Source of the DNA: Imhoffiella purpurea
Lineage (GTDB): Bacteria; Pseudomonadota; Gammaproteobacteria; Chromatiales; Chromatiaceae
Assembly (NCBI RefSeq): GCF_000585215.1
Contig: NZ_AONC01000037.1
Location: 42,304-106,303, forward strand
Direction: 5' to 3'
Length of the DNA stretch: 64,000 nucleotides
The notes beneath the pieces are model-generated. The model did no database searches, had not been told where the DNA came from, and saw nothing but the letters and a program-made list of their open reading frames with translations. Shown piece after piece: positions 1-10,984 of the stretch. A program made the translations under genes and the position numbers. Every line of letters begins with the position of its first letter. The first letter of the stretch is position 1.

Positions 1-867
1 CCCGGCGATGTCCGGAGCCGAACCGTGGATGGGCTCGTACATGCCCTGCCCCTCGGCGTTGAGGGACGCCGACGGCAGCATGCCGATGGAGCCGGTCAGC
101 ATGGCGGCGCAGTCCGAGAGGATGTCGCCGAACATATTGGTGGTGACCATGACGTCGAACTGCTTGGGCGCGCGCACCAGCTGCATGGACGCATTGTCGA
201 CGTACAGGTGACTGAGCTCGATCTCGGGATAGTCGGCCGCGGTCTTGATGGCGACCTCGCGCCACATCTCGGTGGATTCGAGCACGTTCGCCTTGTCGAC
301 CGAGCAGACCTTCTTGCCGCGCTTCATGGCGATGTCGTAGGCGACGCGACAGATGCGCTCGACCTCGGACTCGGTGTAGACCAGGGTGTTGAATCCCCGA
401 CGCTCGCCGGAGGGCAGGGTCTCGATGCCGCGCGGCTGACCGAAATAGATGCCGCCGGTCAGCTCGCGGACGATCATGATGTCCAGACCCGAGACGATCT
501 CGGGCTTGAGGGTCGAGGCACCGGCGAGCTGCGGATAGAGGATCGCCGGGCGCAGGTTGGCGAACAGACCCAGACCGGCGCGCATGCCGAGCAGCCCCTT
601 CTCGGGACGCTTGGAGATGTGCAGCGGCTCCCACTTGGGACCGCCGACGGCGCCGAGCAGCACGGCGTCGGACGCCTTGGCCGCGGCCAGGGTCTCCTCG
701 GGCAGCGGATCGCCGACCGCGTCGTAGGCCGCGCCGCCGATCAGCCCCTCTTCGAGGCTGATGTCGATGCTGCCGTCGGCCTGCAGGGCCTGAAGCACCT
801 TGAGTGCCTCGGCGACGATCTCCGGGCCGATACCGTCACCGGCGACGACCAGAATCTTCTTGCTCAA
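1..867 (-). CDS. leuB: 3-isopropylmalate dehydrogenase, C-terminus cut by window edge
   Basis: Catalyses NAD-dependent oxidative decarboxylation of 3-isopropylmalate in leucine synthesis, in the cytoplasm. 289 codons are present and the frame runs off position 1. The start is a TTG at 867-865 giving (M)[17 protein letters not shown], the family's N-terminal dinucleotide/substrate region; GTGGAG lies 8 bases upstream as ribosome binding site. The conserved stretch [12 protein letters not shown] is present, and the last visible residues (GSAPDIAG) belong to the conserved region near residue 285 of this roughly 360-residue family. It is the distal gene of the leuC-leuD-small ORF-leuB operon. Confidence 0.96.
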   Translation of the reverse strand, partial: MSKKILVVAGDGIGPEIVAEALKVLQALQADGSIDISLEEGLIGGAAYDAVGDPLPEETLAAAKASDAVLLGAVGGPKWEPLHISKRPEKGLLGMRAGLGLFANLRPAILYPQLAGASTLKPEIVSGLDIMIVRELTGGIYFGQPRGIETLPSGERRGFNTLVYTESEVERICRVAYDIAMKRGKKVCSVDKANVLESTEMWREVAIKTAADYPEIELSHLYVDNASMQLVRAPKQFDVMVTTNMFGDILSDCAAMLTGSIGMLPSASLNAEGQGMYEPIHGSAPDIAG

Positions 868-883
868 ATCTCGATCTCCACAA

Positions 884-1069
884 TCATTTCAGTGTCACGC
901 CCGCGTCCGATGGAATCGGCTCGCGGACATCCGGTCGCGTCTCGTCGGCGGAGGAAGGCTGCGAATCCGTCTCGGTCGGCTCGATCTCGGACCGATCGCG
1001 CTCGACCTGCTTCCCAGCCACCTCCCGCCGCTTCACGACCTGAAAAAAGGGTCGACGCGCATCAGGCAT
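884..1069 (-). CDS. small charged protein of unknown function between leuD and leuB
   Basis: A 61-residue frame on the leu operon strand. It starts at ATG 1069, 15 bases after the leuD stop, and ends 16 bases before the leuB start. AGGGG stands 8 bases ahead of the ATG, a credible ribosome binding site, and the frame fills the gap between leuD and leuB. The product is hydrophilic, basic at the N-terminus and rich in Glu, Pro, Ser and Thr towards the C-terminus, with no membrane segment or motif I recognise. It may be a real small protein or a translated spacer coupling leuD to leuB. Confidence 0.45.
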   Translation of the reverse strand: MPDARRPFFQVVKRREVAGKQVERDRSEIEPTETDSQPSSADETRPDVREPIPSDAGVTLK

Positions 1070-1084
1070 GAATGGCGCCCCTTT

Positions 1085-1723
1085 CTAGATGAACAGCCAG
1101 GGCGCCTCTTGACGGCGGCGCTCCTCGTAGGCGCGAATGGTCTCCACCTCCTGCAGGGTCAGGCCGATGTCGTCCAGCCCCTCGATCAGACGGCGCTTGC
1201 TGCCCGCGTCCACATCGAAGTCGATGACGCTGCCGTCGTCCAGGGTCAGGGTCTGCGCCGACAGATCGACCGATATGGACAGCGGCGTCTCGCCGCCCGC
1301 CTTGGCGAAGAGGGCATCGATCGTCTTGGCGTCGAGCACGATCGGCAGGAGACCGTTCTTGAAGCTGTTGTTGAAGAAGATGTCCGCGAAGCTCGGGGCC
1401 AGGATCACCCGGAAGCCGAAATCGGTCAGCGCCCAGGGGGCGTGCTCGCGCGAGGAGCCGCAGCCGAAGTTCTCGCGCGCCAGCAGGATTTGGGCCTGCG
1501 CAAAACGCGGATCGTTGAGCACGAACTCGGGGTTGCGCGGACGGCCGCTGCAGTCCATGTCCGGCTCGCCGTGATCCAGATAGCGCCACTCGTCGAACAG
1601 GTAGGGACCGAACCCGGTGCGCTTGATGCTCTTGAGGAACTGCTTGGGGATGATGGCATCCGTATCCACGTTGGCGCGGTCCAGGGGCGCGACGACGCCG
1701 GTAAAGTTCTTGAACGCTTCCAT
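1085..1723 (-). CDS. leuD: 3-isopropylmalate dehydratase small subunit
   Basis: Small subunit of isopropylmalate isomerase, which interconverts 2- and 3-isopropylmalate with LeuC. The 212-residue product matches the usual length of about 200. It begins [20 protein letters not shown] and carries [16 protein letters not shown], the substrate-binding swivelling-domain motif. A longer upstream open frame exists, but the chosen ATG at 1723 shares its A with the leuC TGA stop (TGATG), a classic coupled junction, and gives the family N-terminus. Confidence 0.97.
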   Translation of the reverse strand: MEAFKNFTGVVAPLDRANVDTDAIIPKQFLKSIKRTGFGPYLFDEWRYLDHGEPDMDCSGRPRNPEFVLNDPRFAQAQILLARENFGCGSSREHAPWALTDFGFRVILAPSFADIFFNNSFKNGLLPIVLDAKTIDALFAKAGGETPLSISVDLSAQTLTLDDGSVIDFDVDAGSKRRLIEGLDDIGLTLQEVETIRAYEERRRQEAPWLFI

Positions 1724-3126
1724 CACAGCTCCCTCACGTCGACGAAATGCCCGGTCACGGCGGCCGCGGCGGCCATGGCGGGGCTGACCAGATGGGTGCG
1801 GCCGCCCTGCCCCTGACGCCCCTCGAAGTTGCGGTTCGAGGTCGAGGCGCAGCGCTCGCCGGGCTCCAGACGGTCGGCATTCATCGCCAGACACATGGAG
1901 CAGCCGGGCTCGCGCCATTCGAAACCGGCCTCGGTGAAGATCTTGTCCAGACCCTCGGCCTCGGCCTGCTCCTTCACCAGACCCGACCCGGGAACCACCA
2001 TCGCCAGCTTGATACCCTCGGCGACCTTGCGGCCCTTGGCGATCTCGGCGGCGGCACGCAGATCCTCGATCCGCGAGTTGGTGCAGGAACCGATGAAGAC
2101 CTTGTCGGGACGGATCTCGGTAAGCGGGGTGCCGGCGGTCAGACCCATGTAGTCCAGGGCGCGGCGGATGCCGCTGGCCTTGACCTCGTCTCCGGCGTCC
2201 TCCGGGCTCGGCACCTTGCCGTCGACCGGCAGCACCATCTCGGGCGAGGTGCCCCAGGTGATCTGCGGCTGGACCTCGGCAGCATCCAGATGGATGACGG
2301 TGTCGAACTGGGCGCCCGCGTCGCTGACCAGGGTGCGCCAGTGGGCGGCGGCACGCTCGAACAGTTCGCCGGCCGGGGCCAGCGGACGGCCGCGCATGTA
2401 GTCGACGGTCTTCTCGTCGACCCCGATCAGACCGGCACGCGCACCCGCCTCGATCGCCATGTTGCAGACCGTCATCCGGCCTTCCATGCTGAGATCGCGG
2501 ATCGCCTCGCCACCGAATTCGATGACGTAGCCGGTACCGCCGGCGGTGCCGATCTTGCCGATGATGGCCAGCACGATATCCTTAGCCGTAACGCCCGCGC
2601 CCAGCTTGCCGTCGACGCTGATCAGCATCGACTTGGACTTGCGCTGGATCAGGGTCTGGGTGGCCAGGGCATGCTCGACCTCGGAGGTGCCGATGCCGAA
2701 GGCCAGCGCGCCGAAGGCGCCATGGGTGGCGGTATGGGAATCGCCGCAGACCACGGTGCTGCCGGGCAGGGTGAAGCCCTGCTCGGGACCGATGACGTGC
2801 ACCACGCCCTGGCGCTTGTCGCCCATGTTGAGCTCGGTGATGCCGAAGGTCAGACAGTTGGTGCCCAGCGCCTCGACCTGGACGCGCGCGACCGGATCGG
2901 CGATGCCGGCGGTACGGTCGGTCGTGGGGACGTTGTGATCCGGAACCGCCAGGTTGGCGGAGGTGCGCCAAGGCTTGCGGCCGGCCAGGCGCAGCCCCTC
3001 GAAGGCCTGCGGCGAGGTCACCTCGTGGATCAGCTGACGATCGATGTAGAGCAGCGCCGTGCCATTGTCGTCGACACGGACGACATGCTCGTCCCAGAGT
3101 TTGTCGTAGAGGGTCTTGGCGACCAT
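1723..3126 (-). CDS. leuC: 3-isopropylmalate dehydratase large subunit
   Basis: Aconitase-family [4Fe-4S] subunit of isopropylmalate isomerase. It has 467 residues, normal for bacterial LeuC. Cluster cysteines are visible in [13 protein letters not shown] and in [10 protein letters not shown], and the [19 protein letters not shown] motif is intact. First gene of the leuCDB operon; GAGGTAAGG precedes the ATG and a sigma70-like promoter lies 34-62 bases upstream. No leader peptide with leucine codons was seen in the short 5' region, so leu attenuation of the enteric type is not supported. Confidence 0.98.
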   Translation of the reverse strand: MVAKTLYDKLWDEHVVRVDDNGTALLYIDRQLIHEVTSPQAFEGLRLAGRKPWRTSANLAVPDHNVPTTDRTAGIADPVARVQVEALGTNCLTFGITELNMGDKRQGVVHVIGPEQGFTLPGSTVVCGDSHTATHGAFGALAFGIGTSEVEHALATQTLIQRKSKSMLISVDGKLGAGVTAKDIVLAIIGKIGTAGGTGYVIEFGGEAIRDLSMEGRMTVCNMAIEAGARAGLIGVDEKTVDYMRGRPLAPAGELFERAAAHWRTLVSDAGAQFDTVIHLDAAEVQPQITWGTSPEMVLPVDGKVPSPEDAGDEVKASGIRRALDYMGLTAGTPLTEIRPDKVFIGSCTNSRIEDLRAAAEIAKGRKVAEGIKLAMVVPGSGLVKEQAEAEGLDKIFTEAGFEWREPGCSMCLAMNADRLEPGERCASTSNRNFEGRQGQGGRTHLVSPAMAAAAAVTGHFVDVREL

Positions 3127-3159
3127 GGCCTTACCTCAGTGCAAAAAAGAGAATCGAAC

Positions 3160-3188
3160 AGAATATTCCGCACGACCGAGAAATTCAA
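3160..3188 (-). promoter_or_regulatory. sigma70-type promoter for leuCDB
   Basis: On the minus strand TTGAAT (3188-3183) and TATTCT (3165-3160) are separated by exactly 17 bases. Each hexamer matches 4 of 6 consensus positions. Transcription would begin near 3153, leaving a leader of about 27 bases before the leuC ATG. Confidence 0.6.
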
Positions 3189-3259
3189 TTCTCGACGCGA
3201 ACCCAGCCTACGAACGGAGCCCAATCGCATGCCGCCGATCGGAGGGCGGCACACCGACA

Positions 3260-4687
<1,428 letters not shown>

Positions 4688-5272
4688 TCACTGGGGCTTG
4701 CGCAAGGCCACCGAGAAATCGCCCGACAGATAACCTTCGAGGATCTCCGTCTCGGCCTCCATATCGCGCCCCAGACGCCGGATCTCGCGCGGCAGAAAGA
4801 GATTGTAGATGGTCGAGGTGTTCCATCCCTTGAGCAGATTGAACAGGAAACCCCGCCCGCTCGCCTCGAAGCACTTGCGGATGAAGACCCGGGTCTCATC
4901 GCGAGTGAGCGTGTTCATGGCGCCGCTGCAGAGATAGTAGTCGGCCCGCGGCAACTCCTCCCCGAGGATATCGCAGACCCGAATCTCGCAGCCGGTGCGC
5001 GCACGGGCGGTCTCGACCATGGGTGCCATGACGTCGAGCCCCAGGTATGCCTTGGGCCGCTCGCCCTGACGCCGCAGATAGCAGTAGAGATCGCCGAATC
5101 CGCAGCCGGCATCCACCAGCGTCAGGCCGGAGATGTCCTCCGGCAGGAACGAGCGCAGGGCCCGGAAGCGGACCTCCTGGGTCTCGACCGAATTCCAATG
5201 CACACCCTCGGCGGTCTCGCCATGGGCGATCAGCGAACTGCGGTAGAAGGCATCATTGTCGACTCGGGGCAT
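4688..5272 (-). CDS. class I SAM-dependent methyltransferase
   Basis: A 194-residue Rossmann-fold methyltransferase. Motif I is visible as LTLVDAGCGFGDLYCYL near residues 50-66, followed by YLGLDVMAPMVE, the acidic residue that binds the SAM ribose. The substrate cannot be inferred. It lies on the same strand as serS (150 bases apart) and 21 bases downstream of the endonuclease III relative. Small free-standing methyltransferases of this type are common hypothetical enzymes in gammaproteobacteria. Confidence 0.85.
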   Translation of the reverse strand: MPRVDNDAFYRSSLIAHGETAEGVHWNSVETQEVRFRALRSFLPEDISGLTLVDAGCGFGDLYCYLRRQGERPKAYLGLDVMAPMVETARARTGCEIRVCDILGEELPRADYYLCSGAMNTLTRDETRVFIRKCFEASGRGFLFNLLKGWNTSTIYNLFLPREIRRLGRDMEAETEILEGYLSGDFSVALRKPQ

Positions 5273-5293
5273 GGATCATCCTCGCACTCTATC

Positions 5294-5986
5294 CTATCGC
5301 GCCGATGGAGACGTATCCGCGCCAGCTGGACAATCCGGGCGCAGCGCACAGGCCGAACAGAGTGGACGACGGCTCCGGCAGGCATCCTTGGCATGCCGCA
5401 CGACGAGCGCATGGTACTCCTTGAGCAGCGGCACGTCAGGACCGAGCGCCCTCTCGAAGGCGGCGCGGATCGGCTCGTACCCCTCGTTGCCGGAGAGCCG
5501 TCCCAGCCGGGCGAAGAGACGCCTGGTATAGGCGTCGACCACGAAGACCGGGCGCTCGAAGGCGTAGAGCAGCATGTCGTCGGCGGTCTCGGGCCCGATG
5601 CCTTTGACCGCCAGGAGACGCGCGCGGAGATCCTCCGCGCCCAACCGGCTCAGCACCTCCATGCCGCCCGAGCGGAGATAGAAGTCGCAGAAGTCCCGCA
5701 GCCGGCGCGCCTTGAGGTTGAAATAGCCGGCCGGACGCAGCGCATCGGCCAAATCGTCCGGATCCAGGGCCAGGATCGACTCGGCGTTCAGATCGATGCG
5801 TTCGGCCAGACGCCCCAAGGCACGCTCGACATTGGTCCAGGCGGTGTTCTGGGTGAGGATCGCACCGACCATCACCTCGAACGGCGTCTCGGCCGGCCAC
5901 CAGTCCTGCGAACCATAATCCGCGATCAGCGCATCATGGACACCCAGCACCAGGGCCGGATCGAGCCCCAGAGGGGCGTCCTTCAT
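5294..5986 (-). CDS. HhH-GPD DNA repair protein related to endonuclease III (COG2231 type)
   Basis: Base-excision-repair family protein of about 230 residues. It has a helix-hairpin-helix (LLAVKGIGPETADDMLLYA, residues 124-142), the catalytic aspartate of the superfamily (D151 in VVDAYTRR) and a complete [4Fe-4S] ligand set C203-x6-C210-x2-C213-x5-C219. The lysine that gives E. coli Nth its lyase activity (GRKTA) is Glu133 here (GPETA), so this is not a classical bifunctional Nth. GPET is, as I recall, typical of the uncharacterised endonuclease III-related group. A TTG start nine codons upstream (6013) is also possible. Last but one gene of the minus-strand block. Confidence 0.88.
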   Translation of the reverse strand: MKDAPLGLDPALVLGVHDALIADYGSQDWWPAETPFEVMVGAILTQNTAWTNVERALGRLAERIDLNAESILALDPDDLADALRPAGYFNLKARRLRDFCDFYLRSGGMEVLSRLGAEDLRARLLAVKGIGPETADDMLLYAFERPVFVVDAYTRRLFARLGRLSGNEGYEPIRAAFERALGPDVPLLKEYHALVVRHAKDACRSRRPLCSACALRPDCPAGADTSPSAR

Positions 5987-6031
5987 GCGTCCCGCTCGCT
6001 GCCCTTCGGCCAAGATCCCGACCTCGCCGCC

Positions 6032-7264
6032 CTATTCCCAGGCCCCGCGCGAGACCACCACGATGCCGTCCTCGGACAATGTGAAGCGTTCGCGGTCCAA
6101 TCTCGCGTCGAAACCGATCTGCTCGCGCGGAGGGATGACGACATCCTTCTCGACGATGCAGCGATTCAGATGGGCGCCCTCGCCCACCCGCACCCCGTCG
6201 AAGAGAATGGACGCCTCGACGATCGCGCCGTCCCCGACCTGCACGCGCGGGTAGAGGATGGAGTGATTCACCCCGCCCCCGCTGATCACGGTCCCGGCCG
6301 CCAGCATCGAATTGACGAAGACGCCCTCGTTGCCGGTAACGGCCCCGGGGACCGTTCGCGCTGGGGGATACTGCCCCTGATAGGTGAGGATGTTCCAATC
6401 GGCCTGATAGAGATCGAGCGGCGGCTCGGCGCGCAGCAGCTGCATGTTCGCCTGGTAATAGGCATCGAGCGTGCTCAGATCGCACCAGTAGCCGTCGGGA
6501 GTGACCCGGCCCCGAGCCTGGCCGAAGCGATAGCCGAAGACCGACTGCTCGGCGGCCAGGGGCGCGACGATGTCGAGCGCCAGATCCCGGTCCGGAATCG
6601 AGCCGCATTCGATGCGGTCGAGCTCGGCCATCAGGAACGCCTTGTCGAAGAGATAGACGCCCATCGCCTCGAAATGCTCCTCATCCTCGGCGGCCGACTC
6701 GACATCTCGCTCCCGCTTCTCCTCTCTCGGCGGCAGGATGCCTGCGACCCGATCCCGCTCGTCCAGCGTCACGCCCACCTGAGTCGAGGATCCCAGACCA
6801 CGCACGGCGCGGACCGCCATGGTCACCCGCGCGCCCGTCTCGTCGTGCGCCCGCACCAGCTCGGCATAATCCATCCGATACACGGATCCTCCGTCCACCA
6901 CCAGCACGCGACGCGCCCGGTTGCGCTCGATCAGATAGCGATTCTGACGAATGGCGTCGAAGGGACCCGCATACCATTCCTGGGTCTGGCGCATCTGGGG
7001 CGGAACCGGGGTGATGAACTCGCCCAGTTCCGGATTGAAGATCGACCAGCCGTCGCGCAGATGCTTGTGCAGCGAGTGGCTCTTGTACTGGGTCAGCACC
7101 AGAACCTGACGCAGACCGGAATGCAGACAGTTGGCCAGGGTGAAGTCGATGACCCGATACTTGCCGCCGAAGGGCACCGCCGCCTTGGTGCGGTGCCGGG
7201 TCAGCGGCTCGGGTCCGGCGCCGCGATCGATGGCGAGAACGAGGATCAGGGTATCTTCGGACAT
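6032..7264 (-). CDS. glgC: glucose-1-phosphate adenylyltransferase homologue, probably non-catalytic
   Basis: A 410-residue protein with the full ADP-glucose pyrophosphorylase architecture: N-terminal nucleotidyltransferase domain (PFGGKYRVIDFTLANCLHSG, residues 31-50), YWCDLSTLDAYYQAN, and a C-terminal left-handed beta-helix. Aligned by eye to E. coli GlgC, the glycine loop GGRGTRL is IDRGAGP (12-18), catalytic Asp142 is Gly126 (VVDGGSVYRMDY), the glucose-1-phosphate Lys195 is Pro179 and WYRGTADAV is WYAGPFDAI. The activator-site lysine (K27) and the fold are kept. It probably acts, if at all, as a regulatory subunit like GlgD or plant large subunits; this is inference. It sits where acpS often follows pdxJ. 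Confidence 0.88.
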   Translation of the reverse strand: MSEDTLILVLAIDRGAGPEPLTRHRTKAAVPFGGKYRVIDFTLANCLHSGLRQVLVLTQYKSHSLHKHLRDGWSIFNPELGEFITPVPPQMRQTQEWYAGPFDAIRQNRYLIERNRARRVLVVDGGSVYRMDYAELVRAHDETGARVTMAVRAVRGLGSSTQVGVTLDERDRVAGILPPREEKRERDVESAAEDEEHFEAMGVYLFDKAFLMAELDRIECGSIPDRDLALDIVAPLAAEQSVFGYRFGQARGRVTPDGYWCDLSTLDAYYQANMQLLRAEPPLDLYQADWNILTYQGQYPPARTVPGAVTGNEGVFVNSMLAAGTVISGGGVNHSILYPRVQVGDGAIVEASILFDGVRVGEGAHLNRCIVEKDVVIPPREQIGFDARLDRERFTLSEDGIVVVSRGAWE

Positions 7265-7353
7265 GGCGGCTCGCAGAATGAAGGCGGAAAATTGAGCGGG
7301 TCGAGAGAGTCTAGCGGTCGGACGCACCGGAAGACCAGCGCCCCGAGCGCGCG

Positions 7354-8115
7354 TCACGCATGGCCGTTGATGATGCGCTTCATGTCGCGCACGGCCCGGT
7401 CGAGCCCGGAGAAAACGGCCCTGGCGATGATGGAATGGCCGATATTGAGCTCGCGCACCCCGGAAATGGCGGCGATCGCCTTGACGTTGTGATAGTCGAG
7501 ACCGTGACCGGCATTGACCTGCAGCCCCAGGGACAGCCCCAGATCGACGGCCCGGCGGATCCGCTCCAGCTCGCTCGCACGCCCCGCCGGGGTTTCGGCG
7601 TCGGCATAGCGCCCGGTATGGATCTCGATCACGGGCGCACCCACGGCGCGCGCCGCCTCGATCTGGGCCGGATCGGCATCGATGAAGAGCGAGACCCTCA
7701 CGCCCGCCTCGGCGAGCCGGCCGCAGAACTCGGCCAGATAGGACCGGTTTCCGGCCACGTCCAGACCGCCCTCGGTCGTCAGTTCCTGGCGCCGCTCGGG
7801 GACCAGACAGCAGTCAGACGGACGCAGACGGCAGGCGATCGCGCCCATCTCGGCCGTGGCCGCCATCTCGAGATTCATGCGGGTCTGCAGGATCCCGCGC
7901 AGCATCTCGACGTCCCGGTCCTGGATATGCCTGCGGTCCTCGCGCAGATGGAGCGTAATGCCGTCCGCGCCGGCCTGCTCGGCCACCAGAGCCGCCTGAA
8001 TGGGCTCGGGATAGCGCGTTCCGCGCGCCTGACGCAAGGTCGCCACATGGTCGATATTGACGCCGAGCAGCACCTCGCTCGATTCTGCGGCATGGGAGAT
8101 GGAATCGGACGGCAT
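7354..8115 (-). CDS. pdxJ: pyridoxine 5'-phosphate synthase
   Basis: Condenses 1-deoxyxylulose 5-phosphate with 3-amino-2-oxopropyl phosphate to give pyridoxine 5'-phosphate (DXP-dependent vitamin B6 synthesis). The 253-residue TIM barrel shows [18 protein letters not shown] at the N-terminus, [34 protein letters not shown] and [13 protein letters not shown], all conserved. The ATG at 8115 has AGGAGG upstream; the longer open frame adds unrelated residues. It lies in the usual rnc-era-recO-pdxJ order, but acpS does not follow. Confidence 0.97.
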   Translation of the reverse strand: MPSDSISHAAESSEVLLGVNIDHVATLRQARGTRYPEPIQAALVAEQAGADGITLHLREDRRHIQDRDVEMLRGILQTRMNLEMAATAEMGAIACRLRPSDCCLVPERRQELTTEGGLDVAGNRSYLAEFCGRLAEAGVRVSLFIDADPAQIEAARAVGAPVIEIHTGRYADAETPAGRASELERIRRAVDLGLSLGLQVNAGHGLDYHNVKAIAAISGVRELNIGHSIIARAVFSGLDRAVRDMKRIINGHA

Positions 8116-8173
8116 GAGTTCTGAGTCCTCCTGATGGGTTGATCGGGCAATGGCATTCGCGACCGGCAACGGC

Positions 8174-8911
8174 TCAGCCGCTCCTGGAGCCATGCAATTG
8201 GCGATAGAGCTCGCGGCTCCTGAGCGGACGCTCGCCGAGATGATGCGCCAGAATACGGCGCAGCAAAGTGCGCGACTCGCGCCGCTGCCCATCTACGAGC
8301 GAATCGCCGGAGGCCAATGCGAGTAGGGTCCCGCCCGAGACCAGCGGAACCTCGGGAACGAAGTCGACCCGGCGCACGCCCTCGTCCTGCTCTACCAGAT
8401 ACCAGGAATCCGCGCTCACCGGGTGACCGCCGATCTCGCGGTCCAACGTCAAGCCATAGCCGAGCTCGCCGAGCAGATCGAGCTCGAAGCGGCGCAATCC
8501 GCTCTCCAGGTCGAAGCCTTCGGCCAGTCTGACGAGCGTATCCCGGTAAATCCCGAAAAGCCTGTCGTGAGGGTCGTCCCGACCGAGCAGCCGCATCAGC
8601 AATTCGTTGAGGTAGAAGCCGCCGAAGAGAACCTCGCCCGAGAGCCCCAATGGCGGACCCTCGCCCTCGACCCGGGTCAGCGTTCGCACCTCGCCACGGC
8701 CGCTCACACCCAGCCACAGCGGTTGAAAGGGCTGCAGCAATGCGCTCGCGGGATTGCGGGGACGCCGCGCGCCCTTGGCGATCGCGGGAAGTCGTCCGCG
8801 ACCTTCGACGAACAGCTCGACCAGCAGGCTCGTGTTGGAGTAATCGCGCCGATGCAGCACGAACCCCGGACTGAGCTCGGCCCCATGCCGCGACGGTTGC
8901 CAGATGCTCAT
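8174..8911 (-). CDS. recO: DNA repair protein RecO
   Basis: Recombination mediator that loads RecA on SSB-coated single-stranded DNA together with RecR. The 245-residue product has the N-terminal OB fold ([20 protein letters not shown], then [15 protein letters not shown], the family's signature basic strand) and a helical C-terminal domain ([20 protein letters not shown]). Position between era and pdxJ is the canonical proteobacterial arrangement. No zinc-finger cysteines are visible, as in other gammaproteobacterial RecO. Confidence 0.95.
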   Translation of the reverse strand: MSIWQPSRHGAELSPGFVLHRRDYSNTSLLVELFVEGRGRLPAIAKGARRPRNPASALLQPFQPLWLGVSGRGEVRTLTRVEGEGPPLGLSGEVLFGGFYLNELLMRLLGRDDPHDRLFGIYRDTLVRLAEGFDLESGLRRFELDLLGELGYGLTLDREIGGHPVSADSWYLVEQDEGVRRVDFVPEVPLVSGGTLLALASGDSLVDGQRRESRTLLRRILAHHLGERPLRSRELYRQLHGSRSG

Positions 8912-8944
8912 GGCGTCCGGAGGCGCACGCGGATCTCGGGAGGA

Positions 8945-9862
8945 TCAGCGCTCGTCGCTGTAGCCGAGGCTCGCGATGGCGGCCTCGTCGCTCGACCAGC
9001 TCTTCTTGACCTTGACCCAGACCTCGAGATGGACGGGGCAGTCGAAGAGCTTCTGCATCTCCTGGCGCGCCTGGCTGGCCACCGCCTTCAGCGCCTCGCC
9101 CTGCTTGCCGATGATGATCCCCTTCTGACTCGGCCGCTCGACCCAAATGAGGGCGTCGATGCGGTAGCGTCCGTCCTGCTCCTCGAAACGCTCGATTTCG
9201 ACCGTGGTCCGGTAGGGCAGCTCTTCGCCATAACGCTGCATGAGCTGCTCGCGCACCAGCTCGGCGGCGAAGAAGCGCTCCGAGCGGTCCGTGACCTGAT
9301 CCTCGGGGAAGACGGGCGCCCCCTCCGGGAGCGCCGCGATCACCGCCTGCTCGAGCGCCTCGACCTGATCGCCACGGCTGGCCGAAACCGGAATCAGGCT
9401 CGCAAAGGCGTGACGCTCCGACAGGGTCTGCAGATAGGGCAGCAGCGACGTCTTGTCGGCGACACGGTCCACCTTGTTGACGACGGCAATGACGGGCACC
9501 CCGGCCTGCACGACCGCCTCGAGCGCCTCGCGGTCCTCGTCGGTCCAGCGCAAGGCCTCGACCACCAGGAGCGCGAGATCGGTGTCGGCGAGCGAGGCCC
9601 GCGCCGATCGGTTCAGATAGCGATTGAGGGCGCTGCCGCCGCGCTGATGGATGCCGGGCGTGTCGACGAACAGGATCTGACCGTCCGCACGCGTCTTGAT
9701 CCCCAGGATGGAGTGGCGCGTGGTCTGCGCCTTGTGCGAGGTGATGGCCAGCTTCTGACCCAGGATACGGTTCAGAAGGGTCGATTTACCCACGTTGGGC
9801 CGCCCGACGATGGCGACATAGCCGCATCGTCCGATGGCGGAATCCGAATCGGCGTCAGACAT
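8945..9862 (-). CDS. era: GTPase Era
   Basis: Essential GTPase that binds 16S rRNA and assists 30S maturation. The 305-residue product shows G1 (VGRPNVGKSTLLN), G3 (DTPGI) and G4 (NKVD), then a C-terminal KH domain with the loop IIIGKQGEALK. The start ATG at 9862 overlaps the rnc stop by 8 bases, so era and rnc are translationally coupled. A longer frame upstream reads into rnc and is rejected. Confidence 0.97.
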   Translation of the reverse strand: MSDADSDSAIGRCGYVAIVGRPNVGKSTLLNRILGQKLAITSHKAQTTRHSILGIKTRADGQILFVDTPGIHQRGGSALNRYLNRSARASLADTDLALLVVEALRWTDEDREALEAVVQAGVPVIAVVNKVDRVADKTSLLPYLQTLSERHAFASLIPVSASRGDQVEALEQAVIAALPEGAPVFPEDQVTDRSERFFAAELVREQLMQRYGEELPYRTTVEIERFEEQDGRYRIDALIWVERPSQKGIIIGKQGEALKAVASQARQEMQKLFDCPVHLEVWVKVKKSWSSDEAAIASLGYSDER

Positions 9863-10532
9863 GTTCGATCCTCTCCAGCATGGCCTGCGCGGCGGCCTGT
9901 TCCGCCCGGCGCCGACTGGTCCCCTCGCCCCGGGTACTGACATCGACGTCGTTGAGCAGGCAGCTCACGGTGAAGGTCTGGTCGTGCTGATCGCCACCGA
10001 TCGAGAGCACCAGATACTCCGGGAGCGGACGCTTGCGCGACTGCAGCCATTCCTGGAGCCGTGTCTTGGGATCCTTGCCGGCATGAGCGGCATCGGTCTG
10101 TTCGAGCCGGTTGGCGAACAGATTCAGGACCACGGTCCGGGCCTTCTCGAAACCCGCATCGATATAGACGGCACCGAACACGGCCTCCAGCGCATCGGCC
10201 AGGATCGAATCGCGCGCATGGCCGCCGGTCCGCAGCTCGCCCGCGCCCAGACGCAGATAGTCCCCGAGCTTCAGGCCGCGGGCGAGCCTGGCGAGCGAGT
10301 CGCGCTTGACCAGCGAGGCCCTCAGCCGGCTCAGGGTACCCTCATCGGCCTGAGGGAAGCGCAGACACAAGGCCTCCGCGATCACGAACCCGATCAGGGC
10401 ATCGCCCAGGAACTCGAGCCGTTCGTTGTTGACGGGGCCGGCACTGCGATGAGTCAGCGCCTGTTCGAGAAGACCGCCCCGATCGAAAAGATGCCCAAGC
10501 AGCTGAGCAAGGCGACGTGGATCTGCGCTCAC
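9855..10532 (-). CDS. rnc: ribonuclease III
   Basis: Double-strand-specific endoribonuclease for rRNA and mRNA processing. The 225-residue product has the nuclease signature NERLEFLGDALIGFVI, the second acidic cluster (DALEAVFGAVYID) and a C-terminal dsRNA-binding domain ending SRRRAEQAAAQAMLERI. The start codon is GTG at 10532, overlapping the upstream DUF4845 gene's TGA (GTGA, 4 bases). It overlaps era by 8 bases at the other end. Confidence 0.97.
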   Translation of the reverse strand: MSADPRRLAQLLGHLFDRGGLLEQALTHRSAGPVNNERLEFLGDALIGFVIAEALCLRFPQADEGTLSRLRASLVKRDSLARLARGLKLGDYLRLGAGELRTGGHARDSILADALEAVFGAVYIDAGFEKARTVVLNLFANRLEQTDAAHAGKDPKTRLQEWLQSRKRPLPEYLVLSIGGDQHDQTFTVSCLLNDVDVSTRGEGTSRRRAEQAAAQAMLERIEHV

Positions 10533-10948
10533 TGGGCCTGGACTTCCACCTGATCTTTGAAACTGGTCACGGCATCGACGTTGAAGAAGAGATGCACGCG
10601 TTCTTCGTATTCGAGGGTCACACCATAGGTATTTCCGTCGAGCTTCCTGATACTGAAATCCTTGCGTGTCGGATTGGACAGCATATTGATGTCCAGACGT
10701 TTATCGATCGAGCTCATGATGCCGTGCGCCCCGCCCTCGATTCGCTGGTCGGGACTCGCTACCTCATGCAGAATCGTGCGCGCGGTCCAGAAATGCTGAT
10801 AGGTCGGCCCGACCTTCAAGAGGATGGTCACGAAGAAGGCGATCACCCCGATGAGGACGACGAAGCCGATCAGCCCCAGACCAGCCTGTCGCGACAGGAA
10901 CCGAGGGGACGGGGAGTGACGAAAAACACCGATCGATGAGTTCGACAT
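10529..10948 (-). CDS. DUF4845 membrane-anchored protein
   Basis: A 139-residue protein with one strong N-terminal membrane segment (GLIGFVVLIGVIAFFVTILL, about residues 26-45) and a periplasmic-size C-terminal domain containing IEGGAHGIMSSIDKRLDINM. Proteins of this family (DUF4845) sit between lepB and rnc in many gamma- and betaproteobacteria, which matches the position here. Function unknown. The ATG at 10948 is preferred; the upstream extension of 12 codons is possible. It overlaps rnc by 4 bases. Confidence 0.85.
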   Translation of the reverse strand: MSNSSIGVFRHSPSPRFLSRQAGLGLIGFVVLIGVIAFFVTILLKVGPTYQHFWTARTILHEVASPDQRIEGGAHGIMSSIDKRLDINMLSNPTRKDFSIRKLDGNTYGVTLEYEERVHLFFNVDAVTSFKDQVEVQAQ

Positions 10949-10984
10949 CTGGATATGCTCCGAATTGATTCGATCCCACTGCAA

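Noticed and set aside
3127..3259. Leader peptide or attenuator for leuC
   Set aside because: The predicted leader is about 27 bases and shows no leucine-codon run or competing hairpins.
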